Source: Thalassospiraceae bacterium LMO-JJ14
GTDB lineage: Bacteria > Pseudomonadota > Alphaproteobacteria > Rhodospirillales > Casp-alpha2
Direction: 5' to 3'
DNA: 64,000 nucleotides
Assembly (NCBI GenBank): GCA_021555105.2
Contig: CP134604.1
Coordinates: 992,001-1,056,000, forward strand
Below the pieces are notes generated by a model that saw only the letters and a list, made by a program, of their open reading frames with translations, was not told where the DNA came from and searched no databases. Made by a program: the position numbers and the translations under genes. Positions 7,919 to 16,678 of this stretch are shown piece after piece (positions within the stretch are counted from its first letter, which is position 1; every line of letters begins with the position of its first letter).

Positions 7919-9502
7919 TCAGGCCGCCATGTCCTCGCCGCGCGCGGCGCGCTCGATCAGCTCAAGGGATTCCTGCATCCCGTAGAGTGCGAAGAACGAA
8001 CCCATGCGCGGCCCCTGGCTCTGGCCCAGCAGGATTTCATACAACGCCTTGAACCACGCCTTCAGATCGGCGAACGCTTCGCGCTTGCCGATTTCGTAGA
8101 CCTCGGTCTGGATCGCTTCGGCGTCGGCATCGGCGGGAAGCGCACGCAGGCGTTCGGCGAGGTCGACAAGCGCCTGGCGTTCGTCATCCGTTGCCTTGCG
8201 GTAGGACTTCGCCGGGCGCACGAAATCGCGGTAGTAATTGATCGCGTACTCGACCAGCTTGTCGAGGATCGGCGCCGTTTCAGGGCTGGCGTCGGGGCGG
8301 TAGCGGGAAATGAAATGCCACAGCACAGCCTTGTCTTCGCTGTGACAAACGCTGGCGAGGTTGAGCAGAATGTTGAACGACAGATGTGCCCGTTCACTGG
8401 GCGGGTTGCCCATGTGGATGAACCATGCCGGGTTGTCGATGCGTTTCGCCGGTTCCTGGTCTTCATAAGCTTCCAGCATGCGGGCGTATTCGTCGACCTG
8501 GCGCGGGATCACGTCGAAATAAAGCCGCTTCGCCGTCTTCGGCTTCTGGAACATGAAATACGACAGGCTTTCCGGCGGCGCATAGCGCAGCCATTCCTCG
8601 ACGGTCAGGCCGTTGCCGCGCGATTTTGAAATCTTCTCGCCGTTGTCGTCCAGGAACAGCTCATAGGAAAAACCGGCCGGCGGCTTGCCGTCGAGAATGC
8701 GGCAGATCTTGCCCGACAGGTTGACGCTGTCGATCAGGTCCTTGCCCGACATCTCGTAGTCAACGTCCAACGCCGCCCAGCGCATCGCCCAGTCGGCTTT
8801 CCACTGCAACTTGCAATGACCGCCTGTGACCGGGACTTCGGTCTTCGCGCCGTCGTCTTCCTGATACACGATGGTGCCGGCGGCGGGGTTGGTTTCAACG
8901 ACCGGCACCTGCAGCACGACCCCCGTTTTCGGGCATACCGGCAGGAACGGTGAATAGGTGCGGCGGCGTTCTTCGCCGAGTGTCGGCAGGATGACGTTGA
9001 TGACCGCGTCGTAGCGCTCGAGAATTTTAAGCAGCGCCGCATCGAAGCGCCCGGCCTTGTAGCTTTCCGTCGAGCTGACGAATTCGTAGTCGAAACCGAA
9101 GTCATCCAGGAACGCCTGCAGACGCGCGTTGTTGTGCGCGCCGAAGCTCGGGTGCGTGCCGAACGGATCGGGGATTTCCGTCAGCGGCTTGCCCAGATGC
9201 GGTTCCAGGATTTCCTTGTTGGGCAGGTTGTCCGGTACCTTGCGCAGACCGTCCATGTCGTCGGAAAACGCGAACAGGCGCGTTGGAATGTCGGAGAGCT
9301 GGTGGAAGGCATGGCGCACCCACGACGTGCGCGCAACCTCGCCGAAGGTGCCGATGTGCGGCAGGCCGGACGGACCGTAGCCGGTTTCGAAAAGCACGTA
9401 GCCTTTTTCAGGCGTCTTGCCGTTCAGCCGTTTCAAGATCGCGCGTGCCTCGGCAAACGGCCAGGCATTGGACTTTTCGGCAAACTCGCGCATGTCGCTC
9501 AT
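7919..9502 (-). CDS. lysK: Lysyl-tRNA synthetase, class I
   Basis: Charges tRNA-Lys with lysine in the cytosol. This is the class I (archaeal-type) enzyme, unrelated to the class II LysS of most bacteria: it shows the HIGH-like [13 protein letters not shown] near residue 45 and KISKSRGN (KMSKS) near residue 290, and its 527 residues suit the family. This form is common in alphaproteobacteria. A TTG at 9517 would add five residues, but ATG 9502 has a better placed GAGGAA site. It is transcribed alone or ahead of the dehydrogenase-like gene on the other side of a short gap in the opposite reading order. Confidence 0.95.
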   Translation of the reverse strand: MSDMREFAEKSNAWPFAEARAILKRLNGKTPEKGYVLFETGYGPSGLPHIGTFGEVARTSWVRHAFHQLSDIPTRLFAFSDDMDGLRKVPDNLPNKEILEPHLGKPLTEIPDPFGTHPSFGAHNNARLQAFLDDFGFDYEFVSSTESYKAGRFDAALLKILERYDAVINVILPTLGEERRRTYSPFLPVCPKTGVVLQVPVVETNPAAGTIVYQEDDGAKTEVPVTGGHCKLQWKADWAMRWAALDVDYEMSGKDLIDSVNLSGKICRILDGKPPAGFSYELFLDDNGEKISKSRGNGLTVEEWLRYAPPESLSYFMFQKPKTAKRLYFDVIPRQVDEYARMLEAYEDQEPAKRIDNPAWFIHMGNPPSERAHLSFNILLNLASVCHSEDKAVLWHFISRYRPDASPETAPILDKLVEYAINYYRDFVRPAKSYRKATDDERQALVDLAERLRALPADADAEAIQTEVYEIGKREAFADLKAWFKALYEILLGQSQGPRMGSFFALYGMQESLELIERAARGEDMAA

Positions 9503-9577
9503 GTGTTCATTCCTCAAGGCGCTTCGGGCGTCGGGAAACTAAGGTTTCGGCGGCATTTAATCAAGCGGGCAGGGGGA

Positions 9578-10555
9578 TCACCCGCGCAGCTTCACATCCG
9601 TATTGATGACATTGATCGGGGTGCCGTCGGCAAAAGCAAGAATCTGCCCGAATATATCGGTGAACTGTATTTCGTACTCGTCTTCCGTCACATAGCCGAT
9701 ATGCGGCGTGCAGATGACGTTATCCATGTTGAGCAGCGGATGCGCGGTGTCGGTCACGGGTTCTGCGTCATAAACATCGACGGCGGCGGCGCCGGGTCTG
9801 CCCGCGCGGAGCGCTTCGACCAGCGCATTGGGTTCGATCAGCGCCGAACGGCTGGTGTTGATCAGCACCGCGCCCGGTTTCATCTGTGCCAGATCGTCTT
9901 GCGTGATACAGCCTCGCGTCGACGGATAGAGCCGCACATGCAGGGAGATCACGTCCGAGGTGGCAAAGAATGCCGCACGGCTTTCCGGCACATGCACACC
10001 GGCTTCGCGGGCGCGTTTAAGCGTGTTCTCGCTGCCCCACGCCTGGATGTTCATGCCGAAGGCTTTGCCGATATCGGCGACGGCGGAGCCGATGCGGCCA
10101 TAGCCGTAGATGCCGAGGGTGCGGCCACGGACCGATTTGCCGACCCCCATCATCCAGTTGCCGGCCCTGAGCGACGCCATCTGCTGCGGGATCATGCGCA
10201 TCGCCGACAGGATCAGCCCCCAAGCCAGCTCGACGGTGGCAAAGGACGGCGTGCCTTCGTGCTGGCCGGAACACAGCATGATGCCGAGCCGCGTGCAGTC
10301 GTCGACGTCGATGTGCGGATAAACGCTACGCTGCGAGATCAGCCGGAGCTTTGGCAGGCGTTCCAGCAGCGGCTTGCGGATCTTCGTGCGTTCACGGATC
10401 AGCACCAGAACCTCGGTGTCCTTGAGCCGTTCCGCCAAAACGTCATCGTCCTGCACGTGGTCGTTCCAGATCGTCACGTCATGTTCGGCGACCATGGAAA
10501 AGCACGGCAGATGGCGGATGGTGTCGAACCAGTCGTCGAGGATGGTGATTTTCAT
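9578..10555 (-). CDS. D-isomer-specific 2-hydroxyacid dehydrogenase
   Basis: NAD(P)-dependent reductase or dehydrogenase of 2-oxo/2-hydroxy acids, 325 residues. The cofactor domain has [18 protein letters not shown], and the catalytic triad is visible: Arg in NTSRSALIE, Glu in DVYDAEPV and His in [10 protein letters not shown]. The order and spacing match phosphoglycerate dehydrogenase-like and glyoxylate/hydroxypyruvate reductases without the ACT domain. The substrate cannot be assigned. It starts nine bases after the TrkH gene ends on the same strand, so the two may be co-transcribed. Confidence 0.9.
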   Translation of the reverse strand: MKITILDDWFDTIRHLPCFSMVAEHDVTIWNDHVQDDDVLAERLKDTEVLVLIRERTKIRKPLLERLPKLRLISQRSVYPHIDVDDCTRLGIMLCSGQHEGTPSFATVELAWGLILSAMRMIPQQMASLRAGNWMMGVGKSVRGRTLGIYGYGRIGSAVADIGKAFGMNIQAWGSENTLKRAREAGVHVPESRAAFFATSDVISLHVRLYPSTRGCITQDDLAQMKPGAVLINTSRSALIEPNALVEALRAGRPGAAAVDVYDAEPVTDTAHPLLNMDNVICTPHIGYVTEDEYEIQFTDIFGQILAFADGTPINVINTDVKLRG

Positions 10556-10564
10556 ATGTTTCTC

Positions 10565-12010
10565 CTATGCGCGCCAGAAATCAGGATCGAAGGCCACCAG
10601 CAGCGCCAGTATTTCCAGCCGTCCGGCCAGCATGGCGACGGTCAGAAGCCACTTCGCGGCAACCGGCAGCGAGGCGAAATTGCCAGCCGGACCGATGATG
10701 TCGCCGATGCCCGGGCCGACGTTGGTGACGGCGGTGATGCTGGCCGAATAGGCGGTCTGAATATCGAGGCCCAGTAATGACAGCAATACCGTAAACCCGG
10801 CGATGGTGGCGACGAACACCGCCATAAACGACAGCACGGAATACGGAACGTCGGGAGGCAGGGGTTTGCCGTTGTAGCGCAGCGGGATCACGCGGTTCGG
10901 GCTGAACAGGCGCTTGATGTGGGCGCGTACCAGCAAAAGCAGGATCTGGTGGCGGTAAATCTTGATCGCGCCCGACGTTGAGCCCGAACACCCGCCGACG
11001 AACATCAAAACCAGGAACATGCCGACGGCGCCCGGCCCCCAGGCGGTGTAGTCATCGGATGCGAACCCGGTGGTCGTCACCACGGAGGTGATATTGAACG
11101 ACGTCAGGGTCAGTGCCTCGAAAAAGTCGATATTGCGTTCCATCGCCAGCCATACCGCCATGCCCAGGCTGCTGAGCACCAGAAACCCGACGAATCCGCG
11201 CACCTGCTGATCGTTGCCGAGGGCGCTAAAATTTCCGCGCACCGTCTTGATGTACAGCATGAACGGGACCGAGCCTGCGATCATGAATGCGGTGGCGATC
11301 CAGTGCAGGCGGGCATCCTTGAAATAGGCAAAGGATTCGTCATGCGTCGAATAACCGCCGGTCGACAGCGTCGTCATGGCATGGGTCGCGGCATCGAACG
11401 GCGTCATGCCGAAAACCTCGTACAGGACCGCGCAAAGCACCGTCAGTCCGGCGTAGATTGTAAACAGCGCGACCACGGTCCTGAGTGCGGTGAAGATTTT
11501 TTCTTCCGAGGTGTCCGAGCTTTCGATCTTGAACAACTGCATGCCGCCGACACGCAGCAACGGCAGGATCAGGATGGCGATGGCGATGATGCCGATGCCG
11601 CCGAACCATTGCAGGATGGCGCGCCACAAAAGGATACCCGGCGGCAACTCGCTTAAATCGGTCAGCACGGTCGATCCCGTGGTCGTGATCGCCGACATCG
11701 ACTCGAAAATGGCATCGGAAAAACCGATCCCGACATGCATGAACGGCAACGCCGAAAGCGCGGCGACGACGATCCAGCCCAGCGACGTGATCAGGAATGC
11801 CTGGCGGATGTCGATCTCCATGCCGCCCCGCGAATGCGTCGCATAGACGACGCTGCCGCCGATGAACACGGTCGTGATGCAGACTTCGAGGAAAATCTTC
11901 CACTCGGGGTTGCCGGCGAGACCGTCGGCCAAGGCCGGCACGCACAGCACACCGGCCAGGGCCAATGAAATCCAGCCGAGAATGTTGAGGACGGGGCGCA
12001 GGTTGAGCAT
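10565..12010 (-). CDS. trkH: TrkH family potassium uptake protein
   Basis: Polytopic inner-membrane protein (481 residues, about ten membrane segments) of the Trk/Ktr/HKT group that moves potassium through four M1-P-M2-like repeats. Filter-like segments are seen at SMSAITTTGSTVL, AMTTLSTGGYSTHD, TSVVTTTGFASDDY and SITAVTNVGPGIG, each with the key glycine. TrkA, the NAD-binding partner that gates TrkH, is not in the window. ATG 12010 is taken instead of a TTG one codon upstream. It precedes the hydroxyacid dehydrogenase gene by nine bases. Confidence 0.93.
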   Translation of the reverse strand: MLNLRPVLNILGWISLALAGVLCVPALADGLAGNPEWKIFLEVCITTVFIGGSVVYATHSRGGMEIDIRQAFLITSLGWIVVAALSALPFMHVGIGFSDAIFESMSAITTTGSTVLTDLSELPPGILLWRAILQWFGGIGIIAIAILILPLLRVGGMQLFKIESSDTSEEKIFTALRTVVALFTIYAGLTVLCAVLYEVFGMTPFDAATHAMTTLSTGGYSTHDESFAYFKDARLHWIATAFMIAGSVPFMLYIKTVRGNFSALGNDQQVRGFVGFLVLSSLGMAVWLAMERNIDFFEALTLTSFNITSVVTTTGFASDDYTAWGPGAVGMFLVLMFVGGCSGSTSGAIKIYRHQILLLLVRAHIKRLFSPNRVIPLRYNGKPLPPDVPYSVLSFMAVFVATIAGFTVLLSLLGLDIQTAYSASITAVTNVGPGIGDIIGPAGNFASLPVAAKWLLTVAMLAGRLEILALLVAFDPDFWRA

Positions 12011-12247
12011 CAAAATGTCCGCCGGCGAAAAGGGTGCATAGTGAACTCCGTGAACGCCCGGAAATCAAGCTGGCAGCAGGCAAATTACAGCGATAAGCCG
12101 CTATGCGCGAAGGGCATTGAATATGACGCATGGCGGGGTCACGTAAAGGGCACGGCTCGGGTTCTTGATCTCTGCGCCGCTCGGGCGCGTAATGGCGGCT
12201 GATTTTTTTACGATCACGGAATGTAACGGCGATACAAGGGGGATACG

Positions 12248-12595
12248 ATGAGCATCGAACGTTTGGACAGCGGTGAAATTCTCAGTCAGGCGACAATTCA
12301 CAACGGCATCGCATATATCTGCGGGCAAACGGCAACCGACAGAAGCGCAGATATCAAGGGGCAGACCGCCGAGGTGCTGGCCAAGATCGATGACCGGCTG
12401 ACGCGTTGCGGCACCGATAAATCAAAGATGCTGATGGTGACCATCTATCTCGCCGACATGTCGCAAAAATCGGAAATGAACGAAGTCTGGACGGCCTGGC
12501 TCGGCACGCTGGCCCGTCCGGCCCGCGCCTGTGTCGGCACGCCGTTGGCGACGTCTGACACGCTGATCGAAATCGTCGTCAACGCCGCCGTCTGA
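12248..12595 (+). CDS. RidA family (YjgF/YER057c/UK114) protein
   Basis: A 115-residue trimeric-fold protein related to RidA, which hydrolyses reactive enamines and imines made by PLP enzymes. The conserved Arg is present in RPARACVGTP and the C-terminal IEIVVNAAV has the usual Glu. The middle segment QTAEVLAKIDDRL and MVTIYLADMS also fit. It is one of the short RidA subfamilies rather than a clear RidA orthologue, so the exact substrate is open. It is followed after nine bases by a DMT exporter gene, with which it probably forms an operon. Confidence 0.9.
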   Translation: MSIERLDSGEILSQATIHNGIAYICGQTATDRSADIKGQTAEVLAKIDDRLTRCGTDKSKMLMVTIYLADMSQKSEMNEVWTAWLGTLARPARACVGTPLATSDTLIEIVVNAAV

Positions 12596-12604
12596 CACCG
12601 GGAC

Positions 12605-13519
12605 TTGGATACGCCGCCCGTCACGCCTAAAGAGGCCGCCTCGGACAAAGTTCAGAGCGCGCTCAAAGGCATCGCGTTCATGCTTGCTTCGACGCTGTTG
12701 GCGGCGGTGATGAATTCTGCGGCGCGGCATGTTTCGCAAACCGTTCATCCCTTCGAGCTGGTTTTCTTTCGAAATCTGTTCGCCTTCGCTTTCGTACTGC
12801 CGATGTTGTGGCGGGTCGGTTTCGGCGCGCTGAGGACCAACCGCCCATGGATGCATGCCGGGCGCGCTGGCCTGAATGTCGTCAACATGATGGTCTGGTT
12901 CACGGCGATCAGCCTGGCGCCGTTGGCCGAAGTCGTCGCACTTGGATTTACCGGGCCGATATTCGCGACGATCCTGGGCGTGCTGATCGTCAAGGAAGTG
13001 GTCGGTGTCCGCCGCTGGTCGGCGATCATCGTCGGCTTTATCGGTACGCTCGTCGTCCTGCAGCCCGGCTTCGATACGGTGCAGACCGGACACGGCCTGG
13101 CTTTGATGGCGGCCTTTATGTGGGCAGGAGTTCTGCTGATCATCAAGTCGCTCAGCCGTACCGAAAGCTCCATCACCATCGTCGCCTACATGTCGATCCT
13201 GATGACGCCGCTGTCATTGATTCCGGCGTTGTTCGTCTGGGTCTGGCCGACATGGACCGAACTGGGCTGGCTCGCATTGATCGGGGTTTGCGGCGGCGCG
13301 GCACAGTACCTGCTGTCGCAATCCTTCCACGAAGCCGACATCAGCGTCGTCATGCCGTTCGATTTCGCCAAGCTGGTGTGGATCGCGCTGATTGCCTATA
13401 TCGCATTTGCCGAGGTGCCGACGCTGACCACGTGGATCGGCGGTGCGATTATCTTCGCCAGCGGGCTTTACATCGCCCGGCGTGAATCGATTAAGAACCG
13501 GGAAAAACGCCGGGAATAG
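12605..13519 (+). CDS. EamA/DMT family exporter
   Basis: Inner-membrane protein of about 304 residues with ten hydrophobic helices arranged as two EamA repeats, typical of RhaT/YdcZ-like drug or metabolite transporters; amino acids and their analogues are common export substrates. The start used here is TTG 12605; no convincing ribosome site was found and a start a few codons later is possible, the next Met lying just before the first helix (AFMLASTLLAAVMNSA). The Arg/Lys-rich tail suggests a cytosolic C-terminus. The pairing with RidA hints at export of a product or by-product of amino-acid metabolism. Confidence 0.85.
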   Translation: MDTPPVTPKEAASDKVQSALKGIAFMLASTLLAAVMNSAARHVSQTVHPFELVFFRNLFAFAFVLPMLWRVGFGALRTNRPWMHAGRAGLNVVNMMVWFTAISLAPLAEVVALGFTGPIFATILGVLIVKEVVGVRRWSAIIVGFIGTLVVLQPGFDTVQTGHGLALMAAFMWAGVLLIIKSLSRTESSITIVAYMSILMTPLSLIPALFVWVWPTWTELGWLALIGVCGGAAQYLLSQSFHEADISVVMPFDFAKLVWIALIAYIAFAEVPTLTTWIGGAIIFASGLYIARRESIKNREKRRE

Positions 13520-13523
13520 GCGT

Positions 13524-14648
13524 TCAGTTCGCGGGCTCGAGGCGAAGGATCTGTCCCGGATCGTGATCAACCAGGATATACAGATATCCGTCCGGACCGT
13601 CGACGACGGCGCGGATGCGTTTGTTGATCCCTTTGAGAATGCGTTCCTCGGCGACGACCTTTTCACCGTCCAGCGTCAGGCGCGCCAGAAGCTGGTATTT
13701 CAGCGCGCCGACAAAGGCATTGCCCCGCCATTTCGGGAACCGGTCGCCGGTGTAGAACGCCATGCCGCTCGGTGCGATGGACGGGTCCCAGTAATGCACC
13801 GGTTGTTCCATGCCGTCCTTGTGCGTGCCTTCGCCGATCTTCAGTCCCGAGTAATGCACGCCGTAGGCAATCACCGGCCAGCCGTAGTTGCGCCCGGGTA
13901 GCGGAATGTTGACCTCGTCGCCGCCGCGCGCACCGTGCTCGTTGATCCACAATTTGCCGGTTTCGGGATGGCGGGCCGCGCCCTGCGGATTGCGGTGACC
14001 GACCGACCAGGTCTCCGGCCGGTAGCCTGGACGACCGACGAAGGGGTTATCGGCGGGGATCGAGCCGTCGCGGTTGATGCGGATCACCTGGCCCCGGTTG
14101 ACGGTAAAATCCTGGGCGCGATCCCGCTCGCCGCGTTCGCCGACGGTGATGAACAGATGCCCCTCGGGCGAGAACACGAGCCTGGAGCCGAAATGCCGCC
14201 CGCCGCTCGTTTTCGGGAACTGCCGGAACAGGACCTCGACATTCCGGACGGCATTGCCGGCACGGTCGAGTCTTGCGCGCGCAACGGCGGTGCCGGCACC
14301 ACCCTCTCCGGGTTCGGCATAGGAAAAATAGATCAGCTTGTTTTCGCTATAGTCCGGATCGATGGCGACATCGAGCATGCCGCCCTGACCCGACGTGAAG
14401 GCCCGGGGCGTGTTTGCCAATGGTTGCCGGACCTTACCGTCCGGCTCGACGATGCGGATGGTGCCGGGGTCGCGCTCGGTGACCAGAATTGCGCCGTCCG
14501 GCAGGAACGCCATCCCCCATGGGTGATCGAGCCCGTCGGCGACGACGGACAGTTTGACGTCGTAATGCTCGGTCTTGAAGGTCTGGGCAGCCGCAGGCTG
14601 GGCAGCCAGCAGTAGAATACCGATCAATGCAGAAAGTGCCTGGCGCAT
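13524..14648 (-). CDS. Secreted PQQ-dependent aldose sugar dehydrogenase (YliI-like)
   Basis: A 374-residue beta-propeller protein with a signal peptide (MRQALSALIGILLLAAQPAAAQ), so it acts in the periplasm. The core shows DHPWGMAFLPDG near the N-terminus, then TERDPGTIRI, GQGGMLDVAIDP, FGSRLVFSPEGHLFITVGERG, WSVGHRNPQG and NEHGARGGDEVN, all hallmarks of the soluble glucose/sorbosone dehydrogenase family that uses PQQ. Electrons would go to a periplasmic acceptor. No PQQ synthesis genes are here. The start is the ATG that begins the signal peptide, with GAGGGGG upstream; an in-frame start 30 bases earlier is less likely. Confidence 0.92.
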   Translation of the reverse strand: MRQALSALIGILLLAAQPAAAQTFKTEHYDVKLSVVADGLDHPWGMAFLPDGAILVTERDPGTIRIVEPDGKVRQPLANTPRAFTSGQGGMLDVAIDPDYSENKLIYFSYAEPGEGGAGTAVARARLDRAGNAVRNVEVLFRQFPKTSGGRHFGSRLVFSPEGHLFITVGERGERDRAQDFTVNRGQVIRINRDGSIPADNPFVGRPGYRPETWSVGHRNPQGAARHPETGKLWINEHGARGGDEVNIPLPGRNYGWPVIAYGVHYSGLKIGEGTHKDGMEQPVHYWDPSIAPSGMAFYTGDRFPKWRGNAFVGALKYQLLARLTLDGEKVVAEERILKGINKRIRAVVDGPDGYLYILVDHDPGQILRLEPAN

Positions 14649-14651
14649 GAA

Positions 14652-14760
14652 TGCCCCCTCTCCTGTCCTCTCCCCCATAAATGGTGGAGAGGGACTCTCG
14701 GATCAAGTCACTGTCTTGATCCTCTCCTCCCATCGGGGGAGCGGTTAGGTGAGGGGGTAA
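14652..14760. repeat. Dispersed intergenic repeat, copy 1
   Basis: This gap contains CCTGTCCTCTCC, CCATAAATGG, GGAGAGGGACTCTCG, ATCAA, and at its end GGTTAGGTGAGGGGGT. The same words in the same order occur at 36955-37066. The CT-rich and AG-rich arms can pair with each other, so the transcript could fold into a long hairpin. It sits between the sugar dehydrogenase and csaA. Confidence 0.75.
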
Positions 14761-15108
14761 TCAGTACATCCGCCCGCCGTTCGGCACCTCGAGGTCGGGT
14801 TTCAGTAAAACCACCTCGTTTTCGTCGTCGGGTATGCCGAGCACCAGGACTTCCGACATGAACTTGCCGATCTGGCGCGGCGGGAAATTAACGACGCCCA
14901 GGACCTGGCGGCCCGGCAGCGTTTCCGGATCGTAGTGCTTGGTGATCTGCGCAGACGATTTGCGCTCGCCGATCTCGGGCCCGAAGTCGACCCACAACTT
15001 GATCGCCGGTTTGCGCGCTTCCGGATACGGCTCGGCACGGACAATGGTGCCGACACGAATATCGACTTTCATGAAATCGTCGAATGAAAGGTCCCCGGTA
15101 CTATCCAT
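14761..15108 (-). CDS. csaA: CsaA-type tRNA-binding domain protein
   Basis: A 115-residue stand-alone OB-fold protein of the EMAPII/CsaA tRNA-binding group. The pattern [29 protein letters not shown] and [23 protein letters not shown] matches CsaA (described as a secretion-linked chaperone in Bacillus) and the tRNA-binding tails of Met- and Phe-tRNA synthetases. Its cellular role in proteobacteria is uncertain. Size fits the family, which dimerises. The start has GGGGGAATGAGCC upstream. It is separated from the phasin gene by the phasin terminator. Confidence 0.93.
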   Translation of the reverse strand: MDSTGDLSFDDFMKVDIRVGTIVRAEPYPEARKPAIKLWVDFGPEIGERKSSAQITKHYDPETLPGRQVLGVVNFPPRQIGKFMSEVLVLGIPDDENEVVLLKPDLEVPNGGRMY

Positions 15109-15197
15109 GGCTCATTCCCCCTGAATTCGAATTGGGGGAAAATGCCCGAGCGGCGCCAAAAAATCCAGACCGGAGAAAGCCATTCAAACAAAAGAAA

Positions 15198-15224
15198 GGG
15201 CCGCCCGGTCTCCCGGTACGGCCC
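15198..15224 (-). terminator. Terminator of the phasin gene
   Basis: On the minus strand GGGCCG pairs with CGGCCC with an inner CCGG-GAGA-CCGG, followed by TTTCTTTTGTTT. It begins 26 bases after the phasin stop codon. Confidence 0.75.
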
Positions 15225-15249
15225 AATCCATCACTTCAGGAAAGTGTGA

Positions 15250-15780
15250 TTACTTCTTTTTGGAAGCTTTCAGGACGGTCGTCTTGACTTCTTCCAGAGC
15301 TTCGACAACGCGGGTGTTCAGCGCGTCGCTGGCTTCGGTGTTCGACTTGGTCATCAGGTCGGCGAGTTCGCGGGTGTTGTCGACGGACTTGACGAAAGCA
15401 CCTTTGAGCATGTCGGTCTGAACCGCGGCAACAGCCTGCGGGTTTTCGATTTTCGAGAAGGATTCGATCATTTTCGAAACTTCTTCGAGAGCCTGCTGCA
15501 GCATTTCCGACTGGCGCTTGGCGAAAGCCTGCGCACCTTCGGCGGCAACCTGATTGGCGGCGGTCAGCGCGTCGAAGTTCTTCTTCTGCAGTTCGATAAC
15601 GGCATCGAAGTCGAATTTCGGCATGTCGTAACCTTTGGTCACTTTGGCGAATTCGTCAGCCATTTTCTTCGGGTCGAAACCGTCCATCATTTTCTTCGGG
15701 TCGAAATCGGCCATGATCTTGGTGTATTCAGCGAAGAAAGGGTTGGCTTTCTCGGCCATTTTGAAAAAATCTGCGTACAT
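15250..15780 (-). CDS. phaP: Phasin family protein (PHB granule-associated)
   Basis: A 176-residue, helix-rich, cysteine-free protein that coats polyhydroxyalkanoate granules. It begins with the DFFKMAEKANPFFAEYTKIMADFD stretch, includes the repeated FDPKK(M) words (residues about 26-40), and then the phasin core with NFDALTAANQVAAEGAQAFAKRQ. The C-terminus is rich in Lys. It has a strong promoter and operator-like palindrome and its own terminator, so it is a single-gene unit. The TetR-family gene just upstream on the same strand may be a regulator. PHA synthase and depolymerase are not in this window. Confidence 0.92.
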   Translation of the reverse strand: MYADFFKMAEKANPFFAEYTKIMADFDPKKMMDGFDPKKMADEFAKVTKGYDMPKFDFDAVIELQKKNFDALTAANQVAAEGAQAFAKRQSEMLQQALEEVSKMIESFSKIENPQAVAAVQTDMLKGAFVKSVDNTRELADLMTKSNTEASDALNTRVVEALEEVKTTVLKASKKK

Positions 15781-15857
15781 TGGTCTATCTCCATCTCCAG
15801 GGTGGGTGCATCGGCACCCGTTGAAACTCTCAGTTGCGCGCTGACATGAGATTCATA

Positions 15858-15868
15858 TTGCGCTGCAA
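15858..15868. promoter_or_regulatory. Small TTGC-N3-GCAA palindrome in the phasin leader
   Basis: TTGC, three bases, GCAA lies downstream of the predicted phasin -10 box. Together with the perfect palindrome further up it forms a pair of TGC/GCA-type sites, of the kind reported for the PHB repressor PhaR in alphaproteobacteria; this is an analogy from memory, not a match score. Confidence 0.35.
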
Positions 15869-15877
15869 CATGACAAC

Positions 15878-15906
15878 AATATGGAGATATCCGGCTCGGA
15901 AGTCAA
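15878..15906 (-). promoter_or_regulatory. phaP: Predicted sigma-70 promoter of phaP
   Basis: On the minus strand TTGACT (15906-15901) is followed after exactly 17 bases by CATATT (15883-15878), a good -35/-10 pair. The transcript would begin near 15871, giving a leader of about 90 bases before the phasin start. Confidence 0.6.
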
Positions 15907-15911
15907 TAGGT

Positions 15912-15930
15912 TTTTGTGCAGTGCACAAAA
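15912..15930. promoter_or_regulatory. Perfect 19-base palindrome upstream of the phasin -35 box (operator)
   Basis: TTTTGTGCA, one base, TGCACAAAA is a perfect 9-1-9 inverted repeat, six bases upstream of the -35 box. Such length and symmetry are rarely accidental. Candidate binders are PhaR or the neighbouring TetR protein. Confidence 0.7.
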
Positions 15931-15971
15931 TATTTCTCGCGACTGCAATATGCTAAAAATTGGTGGATACG

Positions 15972-16601
15972 TTAGGCTTTGGAGGTCTGGTTTCTTAAAG
16001 GGGGTCGTCTCGATGCAAATTTTTCTGCACGTGCGAGGCCTTTGTCGAGGGCGGCCATGGTTCTGGAAAGGCCGGCATCGTCGTCATTTATCCATACGCG
16101 CGCGGCATTCAACTGGATCACTGCGAGCGCCTTGGATTTGAGCGCACCGGCGCAGCCTTCGGCGGAAACGCCCGCCGCCTGCAGGCTGAGCGCCATCGAT
16201 TTCAGGAACCTGGCGCCGAGGCATGCGGTGCTCAGCGGGTCGCGCGCGCTGTCGCGCGTCATGGATTTCAATGCCGCCTGATGACCGTCCAGCGCATCGA
16301 AGCGGCGCATCAGAATATCGAACAGTTTGTCCTTGGTCGTGCCATCGAGGGGATCGTCTTCCAGACCGCCGAACACCTGGGCATCGATGCGTTCGATCAA
16401 GGCGCGCTGAATGTGCAGCCGCGACGGCAAGCACAACAAAGCCTCACCGACAGGCACCCCGGCATGAGCGGCAATCGTTGGCAACGACAGCGTGCGCCAT
16501 GGGTTTTCCGCAGCCAGTTCCAGCGCTGCATCGACCAGTTTGTCGCTGACGCTTCGCTTGTCCGTTTTGCGGCGGGTGGATTTCTTTTTTGCCGGTGTCA
16601 T
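15972..16601 (-). CDS. TetR/AcrR family transcriptional regulator
   Basis: A 209-residue protein with a basic lysine/arginine tail at its N-terminus and a TetR helix-turn-helix at about residues 20-65 (SDKLVDAALELAAENPWRTLSLPTIAAHAGVPVGEAL is a weak but recognisable version). The C-terminal ligand domain has LFDILMRRFDALDGHQAALKSM, seen in a COQ9-like or TetR_C subfamily of alphaproteobacteria. Function is not known. It lies in the same direction just upstream of the phasin promoter. ATG 16601 is preferred because GGAGG lies six bases upstream; ATG 16607 is too close to it. Confidence 0.8.
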   Translation of the reverse strand: MTPAKKKSTRRKTDKRSVSDKLVDAALELAAENPWRTLSLPTIAAHAGVPVGEALLCLPSRLHIQRALIERIDAQVFGGLEDDPLDGTTKDKLFDILMRRFDALDGHQAALKSMTRDSARDPLSTACLGARFLKSMALSLQAAGVSAEGCAGALKSKALAVIQLNAARVWINDDDAGLSRTMAALDKGLARAEKFASRRPPLRNQTSKA

Positions 16602-16678
16602 GCGCATCCTCCTTCACCGAAGGCAGGAAGAGGTCCCGCTTTCGGGTTCTGCATTATACAGAAGTGGGGGTGCGGCGG

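Noticed and set aside
9134-10777. Long plus-strand open frame across lysK and the hydroxyacid dehydrogenase
   Set aside because: Antisense to two well-supported genes; His/Arg-rich composition typical of GC-rich shadows.
14084-14320. Small overlapping frames inside the sugar dehydrogenase
   Set aside because: No ribosome site and no recognisable protein; shadows of the real frame.
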